A stretch of 64,000 nt of DNA from positions 1 through 64,000 of the forward strand of contig JANYBN010000187.1 in assembly GCA_025360785.1 (NCBI GenBank), written 5' to 3'. Made by a program: the position numbers and the translations under genes. The notes under the pieces are model-generated. The model did not search any database. It was not told the DNA's origin and saw nothing but the letters and a program-made list of their open reading frames with translations. Source of the DNA: Geobacter sp. Its GTDB lineage: Bacteria; Desulfobacterota; Desulfuromonadia; Geobacterales; Pseudopelobacteraceae. Position 1 is the stretch's first letter; the number at the start of each line of letters is the position of its first letter. This document shows, in pieces, positions 54,958-63,345 of this stretch.

Positions 54958-56508
54958 TCAGGGGTATGGATTTTCAGGCAGGGGCTCCCGCCCGGCCGAC
55001 TGGAGTGCGATCGGGGTCCTGCTCTTCACGGCAAACACCTCGATGCCGACCTTGGTCTCCAGCGGGCAGACATTTTCGCAGATGCCGCAGCCGTTGCAGA
55101 TTTCCTCAACCAGATACGGTTCCTTGACCGTCTTTAGCCGTCCGTCCAGCCCCATGACCTGCACATCACGCGAGCGGATCGCCTTCTCGGGGATCGGGCA
55201 ATGCTCTTCACAGACGATGCAGTCGGTCCTGCGGGCAAACGGCAGACAATGATTCTTGTCGAACACCGCCTTGCCGATCACTTCCCGCCGTTTGGCTTCC
55301 ACCGGCAGGGCCGGGATCGCCCCGGTCGGGCAGACCTGGCCGCAGAGGGTGCAGTTGTACTCGCAATATCCCAGCCGGGGAATGACCAGCGGGGTGTAGA
55401 TTCCCTCCAGACCAGACTGGTATGCTGAAGGATACAGGGCATTCTTCAGGCAGACCTTCATGCACTCGCCGCAGCGGACGCATTTCTCAAGAAAGTCATC
55501 CTCACTCCGGACTCCCGGCGGACGGAGCAGGCGCGACTGTTTTTCAGGATAGCGGAACCGGAGCGGCAGCGCCAACAGCAGCCCGCCTGCAATCCCCCCC
55601 AGAAACACCCGCCGTTCCGGCAGCAGCGAAGCGCTCCACGGCAGCTTCAGTGACGGCCGGAACGACACCCTGCCGTGAGGGCACCCCTCAAGGCACTCCA
55701 TGCAGAGGATACACTCCTCCTTGAGCAGAATCTCGCTGTCGAAGCCGGTCGGACAGAGCTCGCGGCACTTCCCGCAGTCGCCGCACAACGTCGCCGGCGC
55801 CCGCTTGAAGGGGGAAAAACGCCCCAGCCACCCGAGCAGGGTGCCCAACGGGCAGAGGTTCCGGCACCAGTTTCGCGTTTCAAAACGCTCCAGAGCGATG
55901 ATGCCGAGCAGGATGGCCATCGACAGCAGTGACAGCGGGTAGAGTGTATCGCGGAACGGCAGCAGATTGTCACGGATCAGGTTGTATGCGGGCGCCAGCG
56001 TATCACGCCGTTCCCCGATCAGGCGGTACAGCCCGACCCACCCTTCCCTTCCGGCCAGGCCGAGCAGCGGGTAGAACAGGAATGTCAGGGCACGCAGCAG
56101 AATGGCGATCGGGTCGAGCAGGCCACTCAGGTTGAGATTGAACAGCGAGGATCCCAGGAGAGGCAGCAGCAGCCAGTATTTGATGTTCCCCTTGAGAGCC
56201 CTGAGCGGCGCGCTCTTGCGGATCCGCGAGGTCACGAGATCGAGGATGGTTCCGAGCGGACAGATCCAACCGCAGAAAAAGCGCCCCAGCAGCAGCGTCG
56301 CCACGACCATCAGCACGGCCGGAAGCAGGAGCCGGCTCCAGGACTTCGCGGCCAGCAGGTAGCTGAACAGCACCAGCGGATCAACCCTGAAAAAGGCGTT
56401 GACTGCGGCATTGATCTCGTCGCGGCCGCGATATTCGGTCTGCACGAACAAAAACAGGAACAGGGCCAGGAAAAACAGCTGGCAGATGCGGGCCGGGGTG
56501 AATCTCAC
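54958..56508 (-). CDS. Membrane polyferredoxin (4Fe-4S, NapH/YccM-like)
   Basis: The 516-residue protein has about five N-terminal spans with FFCGWICPLGT and the second CRNLCPLGT motif of the NapH-type family. Several [4Fe-4S] sites follow: CGDCGKCRELCP, CILCMECLEGCP, CVRCGECMKVC, CTLCGQVCP, CIVCEEHCP and CNGCGICENVCP. It could carry electrons from membrane quinol through many clusters. It is co-directional with the DUF362 gene (4 bp apart) and the flavodoxin-like gene. The region is visibly more GC-rich than its neighbours. Confidence 0.88.
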   Translation of the reverse strand: MRFTPARICQLFFLALFLFLFVQTEYRGRDEINAAVNAFFRVDPLVLFSYLLAAKSWSRLLLPAVLMVVATLLLGRFFCGWICPLGTILDLVTSRIRKSAPLRALKGNIKYWLLLPLLGSSLFNLNLSGLLDPIAILLRALTFLFYPLLGLAGREGWVGLYRLIGERRDTLAPAYNLIRDNLLPFRDTLYPLSLLSMAILLGIIALERFETRNWCRNLCPLGTLLGWLGRFSPFKRAPATLCGDCGKCRELCPTGFDSEILLKEECILCMECLEGCPHGRVSFRPSLKLPWSASLLPERRVFLGGIAGGLLLALPLRFRYPEKQSRLLRPPGVRSEDDFLEKCVRCGECMKVCLKNALYPSAYQSGLEGIYTPLVIPRLGYCEYNCTLCGQVCPTGAIPALPVEAKRREVIGKAVFDKNHCLPFARRTDCIVCEEHCPIPEKAIRSRDVQVMGLDGRLKTVKEPYLVEEICNGCGICENVCPLETKVGIEVFAVKSRTPIALQSAGREPLPENPYP

Positions 56509-56512
56509 GAAG

Positions 56513-57397
56513 TTACGCCCTCACGATCCTGATTTTATCCAGGTTCATCTCTCCGAGGCCGCGCTTGAAAGCCGCCACCGTCACCGGGATGTCGGCCGGT
56601 TTCATGCCGAACAGCGTGGTGGCAAAGGCGTCGGCGGCAACAATATCGGTCGAGGCAATCACCTTGTTCAGCACCTTGACATCGGCAATATTGCCCCCCT
56701 GCGGCCCATGGGCGGTCAGGATGCGAGTCGCGTCGATGATCGTGAGATGGCTTTTAAGATGCGCGTTGACATCGGCCAGGGCCACATCGATGTTCCTGTG
56801 GATGAAGCCGCGATTCCCTCCCATGACCCCCATGACATTCTTCAATCCGAGGGTCAGTTTGGAAAGCCCGTGGTGTTTGGCGACCGGCACGTTGATATAG
56901 ACATTGGCCGAGAGCGCCTCGTCGTACAGCTCCCACTCCTTCAGGAACTGGCCGTTAAGGGCAAATTTTTTGAACCGTTCCGGCTCGATATGCTTGCACT
57001 CGACCCCCTTGATCCCCTTCATGGCACCCTCGATCCCGCTATTGACATAGCAGCGGCGCGAATCGTTGCAGGTGTTGTCGAACACCTTGACCTTTTTGGC
57101 CCCGGCGGCCAGACACTCCTCAACCACCGCCCGCACTACCAGCGGGTTGGTGTTGGCGGCAAATTCGCTCGCCCGGTCCCACCCCATGTTCGGCTTTACG
57201 ACTACCACGTCCCCCGGCTTGACAAACCTTTTCATACCGCCCACAGCGTTGATGGCCTTGCGGGTAATGGCGGCATGGTCGGCCCCTTCCGCGACCGCGA
57301 CCAGAGACTGTTCGCGAGCAGCAAAAGCTTCCTTTACCAGCGTGGGAGCCAGTAACACAGCGGCTCCAGTGGTTTTTATGAACGTTCGTCTGTCCAT
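56513..57397 (-). CDS. DUF362 family protein with twin-arginine signal
   Basis: The 294-residue protein starts MDRRTFIKTTGAAVLLAP, a twin-arginine (RRTFIK) export signal, so it probably goes to the periplasm folded with a cofactor. The DUF362 domain (about 40-280) shows VVVKPNMGWDRA and the VPVAKHHGLSKLTLGLKNVMG motif. DUF362 proteins often sit next to ferredoxin-like genes. The function is unknown. It leads the polyferredoxin-flavodoxin set behind its own promoter. Confidence 0.85.
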   Translation of the reverse strand: MDRRTFIKTTGAAVLLAPTLVKEAFAAREQSLVAVAEGADHAAITRKAINAVGGMKRFVKPGDVVVVKPNMGWDRASEFAANTNPLVVRAVVEECLAAGAKKVKVFDNTCNDSRRCYVNSGIEGAMKGIKGVECKHIEPERFKKFALNGQFLKEWELYDEALSANVYINVPVAKHHGLSKLTLGLKNVMGVMGGNRGFIHRNIDVALADVNAHLKSHLTIIDATRILTAHGPQGGNIADVKVLNKVIASTDIVAADAFATTLFGMKPADIPVTVAAFKRGLGEMNLDKIRIVRA

Positions 57398-57444
57398 GCG
57401 GTTCTCCTTCTATTTATGGTAGAATATAACGTGCCGACGGCGTG

Positions 57445-57472
57445 ATTGTACGCTTTTGGACGTATTTATCAA
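57445..57472 (-). promoter_or_regulatory. Predicted promoter of the DUF362 gene set
   Basis: On the minus strand TTGATA (57467-57472), 16 bp, TACAAT (57445-57450), about 45 bp ahead of the DUF362 start. Confidence 0.5.
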
Positions 57473-57527
57473 GTGAACAAAAACGATATTATCAGCTTGT
57501 ATACACTGACCTTACGAAGATAAAGCG

Positions 57528-58760
57528 TCAAACTATCTTCATGACGATCATGGTTACATCGTCCTCCATGACCGTGGTGCCGCAAAAAGCAGCGACTTCC
57601 ATGAGTATGGCATCGATAATAGACTGGGGTGATCCCGTATGAGTGTCATTAAGAATGCTGCACAGTCTGGAACGACCAAACTGCTCACCAGAACTGTTCA
57701 ATGCCTCGATAATGCCATCGGTGTAAAGAAGGAGCACGTCATCCTTCTGCATTTGAATTTGTTTTTCTTCGTATATCTCATCCTTCCTGACCCCGATGAT
57801 AAGCCCTTCGGCATCCAGTTCCCGGCAGGCTGTCTCGGATTGTCGAAAGAGCAGCGGCGGCACATGCCCGGCGTTGGAATAGGACAGGGTGCGGTTTATC
57901 GCGTCGTATCTGACATAAAACAGGGTAATAAAGAGTTCGGCCTGGTCAAGATCATCGTAGAGGATCCGGTTTAGTGAAGCGAGGATATCTCCGGTGCCGC
58001 TGGATGAGAGAATCTGCGCGCGCAGCACCGACCGGGCTTCAGCCGTCATCAGGGCTGCACCGATGTTATGGCCCGACACATCCGCGACGACCAGATCCAC
58101 TACGCAGTTGTCGTGCTTGTAATAGTCGTAATAGTCGCCCCCGACATGGGTGGCGGGAACGCAGTACCCGGCAAGCTGGATGCCGGGCAGTTCCGGCGGA
58201 GTAGCCGGCAGAAGCGAAAGCTGGATCTGCCGGGCAAGCTCCATGTCCCGCAGCATCCTGGAGTTCTCCAAAAGCGCCTTTTCGGTCCGTTTCCTCTCGG
58301 TGATATCACGGGCAACAGCCACTCCATACAGCTCCTTGTTAAAGGTAACCAGGCGAATGGCGATTTCCGCCGGAATCTCTGCCCCGGAACATTTATACAG
58401 ATGAGTAGTTATCGTATCCCGGTCCTTGCCTTCGGCAAGACCAACTTCGGCAAGTTCCCTGATTCTGGACATGGCCTCCTCCGGGACAAAGTTCCCGAAT
58501 GGAAGAGAAAGGAGATCTTCACGTGAACAACCGAGCTGGCGGCAGGCTGATTCATTGACATCGACAAAGGCAAGGGAAGGGATCCTGACAAGTAATATGC
58601 AATCGTTACTCTGGTCCAAGAGGGACCTGAACCGTTCCAGTTCATCAAGTCTTTGCTGAAGCTCCGGATAATAGGTCTTATGCAGGGAACGCTCCCCCAT
58701 TCCTATGATCTTTTCCCGCTGAGCGCTCCAGTTTTTTTCCTCTTCAGAGGGCTTTTTCAT
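57528..58760 (-). CDS. PAS-SpoIIE (PP2C) phosphatase
   Basis: From ATG 58760 (GAGG site) the 410-residue protein has a coiled segment (about 5-45), a PAS domain (about 45-165) ending in VARDITERKRTEK, and a SpoIIE/PP2C phosphatase domain (about 195-410). The phosphatase has MELARQIQLSLLP, the GGDYYDYY metal site, DVSGHNIGAALM, and LLYTDGIIEA. It removes phosphate from a regulator, often in partner-switch systems. It overlaps the ErcA-like gene by 17 bp, consistent with joint action. Confidence 0.9.
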   Translation of the reverse strand: MKKPSEEEKNWSAQREKIIGMGERSLHKTYYPELQQRLDELERFRSLLDQSNDCILLVRIPSLAFVDVNESACRQLGCSREDLLSLPFGNFVPEEAMSRIRELAEVGLAEGKDRDTITTHLYKCSGAEIPAEIAIRLVTFNKELYGVAVARDITERKRTEKALLENSRMLRDMELARQIQLSLLPATPPELPGIQLAGYCVPATHVGGDYYDYYKHDNCVVDLVVADVSGHNIGAALMTAEARSVLRAQILSSSGTGDILASLNRILYDDLDQAELFITLFYVRYDAINRTLSYSNAGHVPPLLFRQSETACRELDAEGLIIGVRKDEIYEEKQIQMQKDDVLLLYTDGIIEALNSSGEQFGRSRLCSILNDTHTGSPQSIIDAILMEVAAFCGTTVMEDDVTMIVMKIV

Positions 58761-59910
58761 AGATGGCCTCAATATCCTGCCGACTCATCTGTCGCGGGTT
58801 GGTAAAGATGCAGGTATCGTGTATCGCTTTTTCTGCAAGTTCCCGGAGGTCGCCCTTGGTAACCCCCAATCGGCTCAGGGTATCTGTCACACCTGCTGCC
58901 TCGGCCAAATGGAAGAGCGCGGATACGATGGCCGATCTTACCCCGGCAGGCGCCATGCCGTTGATCTCCAGCCCCATTGATTTTCCGATTTCTCCGTAGC
59001 GTTCCGAAACGGCGTTAAAATTGAACTCAATCACGTAAGGAAGCAGGATGGCATTACATTCACCGTGCGGGCAGTCAAGAAGCCCTCCCAGGCTGTGTGC
59101 CATCGCGTGGACCGCCCCCAGACTCGCATTGGAAAAGGCCAGTCCCGCTTCGAGACTGGCCAGCATCATCCTGCCGCGCCGTACAATGTTGTCCGGCTCA
59201 TTGATCGTCGGGATAAGATTTGACATGACGAGGTGTATTGCCTGCAAGGCATGTACATCGGTAATCGGGGAATGGGCCGTGGAGACAAACGCTTCGATGG
59301 CATGGCAGAGTGCATCCATCCCCGTGCAGGCCGTCAGATCCGGGGACATCGTTGTCGTGGTTACCGGATCTATCAGGGCGACATCCGGGACAACCATTTT
59401 GCTGATTATGGCAATTTTAACCTTTTTCAGATTGTCGGTGATGATGGCGAACTGGGAAACATCCGCAGCAGAGCCGGCAGTTGTCGGAACGCAGATCAAA
59501 GGGGGGGTGGTTAATTCCACCTTGTCCACCCCTGCGAACTCAAGGATGTTCATTTTGCCGGAACTGACAATGCCGATCCCTTTGGCACAATCCATAGGAC
59601 TTCCGCCCCCCACCGCGACAATGGCGTTGCAACCTTCGCTCCGGTACAGTTCAGCCCCCGCCATGACTTCTTCTGCCCTGGGATTGCTGCTGACGGCAGA
59701 AAACAGCGTGTAATCCAGATCGGCAGCGTCCAGAGTGGCGATCACATCCTGAGTCCATCCGGCGGCCATCACTCCAGGGTCTGTAACAACCATCACCTTG
59801 CGGGCGCCAAAGTTTTTTGCATAGCGACCGGTCAATTTTCGCGCATCAACACCGAAGATGAACTCGGGAGCAACAAATTTTCGCAACTCAAATTCAGTTG
59901 GTTCTATCAT
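58744..59910 (-). CDS. ercA: Iron-containing alcohol dehydrogenase, ErcA-like
   Basis: The 388-residue protein from ATG 59910 (GGAGGAAGG site) has LRKFVAPEFIFGV at the start, AVGGGSPMDCAKGIGI (NAD-binding), CVPTTAGSAADVSQFAII, and metal ligands around TGMDALCHAIEA and GAVHAMAHSLGG. The sequence is close to ErcA, a regulatory iron-ADH-like protein I recall from Pseudomonas signalling loci, often next to a PAS-containing sensor. The overlap with the PAS-SpoIIE gene fits that pattern. Enzyme activity may or may not be kept. Confidence 0.82.
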   Translation of the reverse strand: MIEPTEFELRKFVAPEFIFGVDARKLTGRYAKNFGARKVMVVTDPGVMAAGWTQDVIATLDAADLDYTLFSAVSSNPRAEEVMAGAELYRSEGCNAIVAVGGGSPMDCAKGIGIVSSGKMNILEFAGVDKVELTTPPLICVPTTAGSAADVSQFAIITDNLKKVKIAIISKMVVPDVALIDPVTTTTMSPDLTACTGMDALCHAIEAFVSTAHSPITDVHALQAIHLVMSNLIPTINEPDNIVRRGRMMLASLEAGLAFSNASLGAVHAMAHSLGGLLDCPHGECNAILLPYVIEFNFNAVSERYGEIGKSMGLEINGMAPAGVRSAIVSALFHLAEAAGVTDTLSRLGVTKGDLRELAEKAIHDTCIFTNPRQMSRQDIEAIYEKAL

Positions 59911-59971
59911 ACGGACCTTCCTCCGCATTGAATGAATTACCAGCAGGTCTGATTATTGAAAAGACTGCACC

Positions 59972-60394
59972 TCACTCCTGAACTTTTTCAAACGCCTGCC
60001 GGATTTCCTCCATACGACTGCGATTCTTCCCCAGATCCCAATAGCCGAGACGGGCGGCTGACCGAACATGAATGAAGCCGTTGGCGGCATCCAGCACAAA
60101 CAGGGCGTCATCCACAAAACCGAGCAAGGTTCTAAACTCGACCCGGATCGTCGTACCGTCGGTTGAAATTACTGTTGTGTCACTGCGTCCGGCTAGCAGC
60201 TTCCGGAGCTTCTCAAACGCAAGCGCGGCGTTCCCAGCAACCTTGAACGGCTCGATGCGGTGACTCTCCGTGGCCTGGCTGGAAACGCAATTGGGGCTTG
60301 CCGGACAAGACGGAAGCATTGATGCCGAACCTGCCTGCAAATTTGATGTCAAGAGTATCACCATTGCCAGTATGAAAATTAAGGTTTTAATAAT
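59972..60394 (-). CDS. DUF1499 secreted protein, possible ATT start
   Basis: The body is DUF1499: CPASPNCVSSQA, then VAGNAALAFEKLRKLL and the FVDDALFVLD segment. ATG 60364 gives only a stub of a signal peptide and has no ribosome site. Reading 10 codons further up yields IIKTLIFILAMVILL, a proper signal sequence, beginning with ATT (60394-60392 or 60391-60389) 5-8 bases behind a perfect GGGAGG. So ATT may be the start codon, or an ATG has been lost. The function of DUF1499 is unknown. Confidence 0.75.
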   Translation of the reverse strand: MIKTLIFILAMVILLTSNLQAGSASMLPSCPASPNCVSSQATESHRIEPFKVAGNAALAFEKLRKLLAGRSDTTVISTDGTTIRVEFRTLLGFVDDALFVLDAANGFIHVRSAARLGYWDLGKNRSRMEEIRQAFEKVQE

Positions 60395-60516
60395 GCCGCC
60401 CTCCCGGTTTCAGAACCCTGGTTTTTCGCATCATGTTTTCCACTTTTACACGACAATTTTACCACAGATTTGGCTGGAGGTATATTCCTGGGAAAGGACT
60501 GATTATACGAGGAAGG

Positions 60517-60816
60517 TTAGCACAACTCCAGCTGTCCGATGACCGCCGGCAGGCGTTTGGGCGCCTTGATCCGCAGCTGTTTATTGACATTCATGCGCCC
60601 GAACATGACCTGAATATCACCCACCGACACGCCAAACTCTTCAGCCAGAAAACGCACCATATGGTCGGTCGCCTTCCCGGCACGCGGCACCGCTGTGACA
60701 CTGACGCAGAGCTGATGTCCCTTTACCTTGCCGATGGCATCCCGCTTTGAATTGGGCGTACCGAGAATATTAAGCACCAGGGTGTCACCATCCCATGTAC
60801 AAAACTGTTTTTTCAT
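60517..60816 (-). CDS. YggU/DUF167 family protein
   Basis: The 99-residue protein has the DUF167 (UPF0235) pattern: the LVLNILGTPNSKRDAIG start, then VTAVPRAGKATDHMVRFLAEEFGV and VMFGRMNVNKQLRI. YggU-like proteins are small, cytoplasmic and of unknown function. A GGAGGAATA ribosome site precedes the ATG. The upstream DNA is a degraded BRO-N gene, which the start overlaps by a few codons. Confidence 0.88.
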   Translation of the reverse strand: MKKQFCTWDGDTLVLNILGTPNSKRDAIGKVKGHQLCVSVTAVPRAGKATDHMVRFLAEEFGVSVGDIQVMFGRMNVNKQLRIKAPKRLPAVIGQLELC

Positions 60817-61003
60817 TATTCCTCCGAGGGTGGTACGGTAATCCCTTACGTCTTTTCCCGTCTGGAGCTAACAGTACTACTGGGGTACAATTTGTACCCC
60901 AGTAGGAATCAAGTTCAGGGTCGCGCTGATTCAGCCGCTTGATGTACTGGCGTGAATCAACGCTGTCGGTCAGTACCGTGCCATTCTCCATAACAGTGCC
61001 CAA
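60785..61003 (-). pseudogene. BRO-N domain (phage antirepressor) remnant
   Basis: The frame shows TVLTDSVDSRQYIKRLNQRD and then SYWGTNCTPVVLLAPDGKRR, the middle of a BRO-N domain like those in prophage antirepressors and DinD-type proteins. In-frame sequence a few codons further upstream (GDGRWFSYR) hints at the N-terminal part, and the C-terminal part is missing, running instead into the YggU start. It lies just downstream of the AbiEii-like toxin gene. It is probably a leftover of a mobile element. Confidence 0.65.
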
Positions 61004-61025
61004 CCGATAGCTGAACCAACGACCG

Positions 61026-61907
61026 TCACCCCACCTGTTCTTCTACAATCACGATTCGCGCAGCCACATCCCGAAAAAACTCCTTCGACCAGATTGCCAG
61101 GACTTGCCGATCCTTCACGAACGGCGCTACATCTTGCCGCGCCTGATCCAGATCCAGACGATCTATGGCATCATTGATCAATTCGTCGAACCTCTCCCGT
61201 GTCAGACGGGCATCACCGCTCCACTGCCCGGTCTGCCGTATCCGCTGTTCCAGGTGATAGAGATTCAACTGCGGATGATGGGCGGCATACCAGACCAGAT
61301 CATACCAGTCGCGCCCCTTGACCCGGTTGTTCCACCTGCGGAAAAGCAGCGCATGCAATTTACCGGCAAACAGGCTGGGGAGCGTGTAACAGCGGACTGC
61401 AAATGGTATCGGTTGTAAAAGATAGCGCGTAGTGGTCACAAAACCGGGCGGCGGATCGGTATCCACCTCTATCTTGATCTTCAGCACCTGTCCCGGCGGA
61501 ATGTTTCGGGCGATGCGCTCGTCAGCCTCGATCACCAACAGCTCGTTGCGGGTATTGGCCTTGAGAAAAGCAGACTGAACCGCGCTTTCCACCGACTTAT
61601 TGACCGATTCCACTCGGAGGTTAAACCCGAAGGCCCGCACCTCTACCTCAAGAGCGGCACTGAACCGCTCCAGGGAAAACTCCGGGTTCGGCTGCAGGAG
61701 GGAAAAGTCCAGATCCTCCGAAAACCGGCCGATACCGTGAAGAATGCGCAGGGCCGTACCGCCGTAAAACGCGGCATGTTCAAAAAACCTGGCGCGCCAC
61801 AGCCCCAGCAGAGCAGTTTCCTGAATAATCTCCCGCAGTGCTCGCACCGTGTCGTCCACGCTTTTGGTGTCGTATTTGGCAAGCATCCGCTCGATGGCAT
61901 CATGCAT
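61026..61907 (-). CDS. AbiEii-like nucleotidyltransferase toxin
   Basis: The 293-residue protein has the nucleotidyltransferase motif GGTALR (49-54) and the metal-binding DLDF (Asp65, Asp67), then KGRDWYDLVWY and a helical C-terminus. This matches the AbiEii toxin family of type IV toxin-antitoxin and phage-abortive systems. Its gene overlaps the antitoxin gene by 8 bp, the usual arrangement. Confidence 0.88.
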   Translation of the reverse strand: MHDAIERMLAKYDTKSVDDTVRALREIIQETALLGLWRARFFEHAAFYGGTALRILHGIGRFSEDLDFSLLQPNPEFSLERFSAALEVEVRAFGFNLRVESVNKSVESAVQSAFLKANTRNELLVIEADERIARNIPPGQVLKIKIEVDTDPPPGFVTTTRYLLQPIPFAVRCYTLPSLFAGKLHALLFRRWNNRVKGRDWYDLVWYAAHHPQLNLYHLEQRIRQTGQWSGDARLTRERFDELINDAIDRLDLDQARQDVAPFVKDRQVLAIWSKEFFRDVAARIVIVEEQVG

Positions 61908-62562
61908 GAGATTTATCCTGTTGAACCGGGTGTAGCCGCCTGATCAGACTGGCCAGCAGCTTCAGGCGTCGCGAGCGATAGGCAGCGGCGATTGCCAGCA
62001 GTCTGTCCGGGTCGAGTAAACTGAGCGCTTCTGTATCAATACGCAGATTATCATTCAGATAGCTCAGAAGACCTTTTTGGGTACTGACACCAATCCCCCG
62101 TTCCATCATGACTCGGTCGGCCAGCGCCTTTTCCGGTATAGCCATCAGGAAAGAACGCCCATCGGCCAACTCGATCCGGTCAATGCCGATGCTGAAAGCA
62201 GCCATCGGGATCATCCGGTAACTGAAACAGCCTACCGGCGTTTCGAAACTACGCGAGCGGCCGCAGGTCACCGAAGTGATGGTCTCGACCCGTTCCGGCG
62301 TCAGGCCATGATAATGCAGGGCATATTCAAGAGAGATGCAGGATGGGCCGCAGATGAGGTTGGCAAGAAGTTCCCGGCAGTAGGGGGAGCGACGCTGTCC
62401 TTCGCCGAACAGGTAAAGTCCCTTTTTGACCCGGATGATCTCTCCTTTGCGCAACAGAGAGGTGATCTTTTTGCGCGGGTAGGCATACGTCCGCAACGAG
62501 TCCAGCAGGGACTGGTAGTCAAATTCCTCAAACGGTATGGTCTGCCGCAGTTGTTCGTACAT
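61900..62562 (-). CDS. AbiEi-like antitoxin/regulator
   Basis: The 220-residue protein has an N-terminal winged-helix part (about 10-55, with ITSLLRKGEIIRVKKGLYLFG) and a C-terminal domain with LLANLICGPSCISLEYALHYHG and TPVGCFSYRMIP, as in AbiEi antitoxins that bind promoter repeats. ATG 62562 is used; an in-frame GTG at 62571 is the alternative. Its promoter region carries a perfect 15-bp inverted repeat, probably its own operator. Confidence 0.82.
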   Translation of the reverse strand: MYEQLRQTIPFEEFDYQSLLDSLRTYAYPRKKITSLLRKGEIIRVKKGLYLFGEGQRRSPYCRELLANLICGPSCISLEYALHYHGLTPERVETITSVTCGRSRSFETPVGCFSYRMIPMAAFSIGIDRIELADGRSFLMAIPEKALADRVMMERGIGVSTQKGLLSYLNDNLRIDTEALSLLDPDRLLAIAAAYRSRRLKLLASLIRRLHPVQQDKSHA

Positions 62563-62594
62563 GATAGCCACTTGCCTCGTGAGGATAAAATACC

Positions 62595-62643
62595 TTATTC
62601 AGCATAGTATGTCTACAAAAACGGTACTTACTATGCTGAATAA
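62595..62643. promoter_or_regulatory. Operator of the AbiE-like operon
   Basis: ttattcagcatagta (62595-62609) and its exact reverse complement tactatgctgaataa (62629-62643) are spaced by 19 bp. The right half on the minus strand contains TACTAT (62604-62609), a likely -10. AbiEi proteins are known to repress by binding such repeats. Confidence 0.8.
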
Positions 62644-62681
62644 TGCATTATATGTTTAAAAGGGCGACCAACCGGTCGCTT

Positions 62682-63122
62682 CTACGGCAGCACCACCAAC
62701 ACTACCCCGCCCGCCAGCACGGTCAGATTACAGACCGCCGAAACGGCGTGAAGCTTTGCAAATTCCTTCCGGAGCGGATGATCCTTGCTGGTTGTCTCAA
62801 ACGAACCTATCTGCCGCTTCAACTCTGCGGCGCGCGGCTCCACGTAGAACGCCTGGAATGATGTCACCGCCAGCATGAGGGCCAACACGATCACCGGCAC
62901 TTTAAGATCAAAACCACGACCGGCCAGACGGCAGACCAGCGCAATTACGCCGCAGGCCAACCCCCACCGGAAATAGCCCGGGAACAGGTTGCCCACGATG
63001 CGGGCTGCGATGTCGCGGCCTTCGGTTTTGAAGAGGATCGGCGTCAGCATCAGTGTAAAAATGGCGTTGCCTCCGGCCCAGAGACTGACCGCCAATCGGT
63101 ATAACATTTCCAGATATTGCAT
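62682..63122 (-). CDS. DUF4149 membrane protein
   Basis: The 146-residue protein has four hydrophobic spans (about 7-30, 50-70, 76-95 and 125-145). It shows the SLWAGGNAIFTLMLTPILF start and the FQAFYVEPRA segment of DUF4149 (TMEM205-like). Function unknown. It is divergent from the kinase gene and has its own upstream region. Confidence 0.82.
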   Translation of the reverse strand: MQYLEMLYRLAVSLWAGGNAIFTLMLTPILFKTEGRDIAARIVGNLFPGYFRWGLACGVIALVCRLAGRGFDLKVPVIVLALMLAVTSFQAFYVEPRAAELKRQIGSFETTSKDHPLRKEFAKLHAVSAVCNLTVLAGGVVLVVLP

Positions 63123-63345
63123 AGTGCCTCCTTAAAACAAAGTGGATCTATATTCTACTGAAATTTAACATTTAAACGCACATTATACACCCGTTTTTCC
63201 ATTGTACAGAGCAGTTATTAATCATCAGAATTTGGACTTGCCAAAAGCATTTCTTAGGTAATAATTGAAGCTGGAAAGAGTATTTTTCAATCACTTACGC
63301 AAGCCCGAACATGAACCGGTATCGACATAAAGTACGGAGGACGCC

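Noticed and set aside
56399-57355. A 318-codon plus-strand frame over the DUF362 gene.
   Set aside because: It is caused by high GC content on the opposite strand and has no family features.
61104-61418. A plus-strand frame inside the AbiEii-like toxin gene.
   Set aside because: It is a shadow of the toxin gene with no ribosome site.
63228-63250. A possible sigma-54 site ahead of prkA (TTGGACTTGCC).
   Set aside because: The GG to GC spacing is 11 rather than 10.
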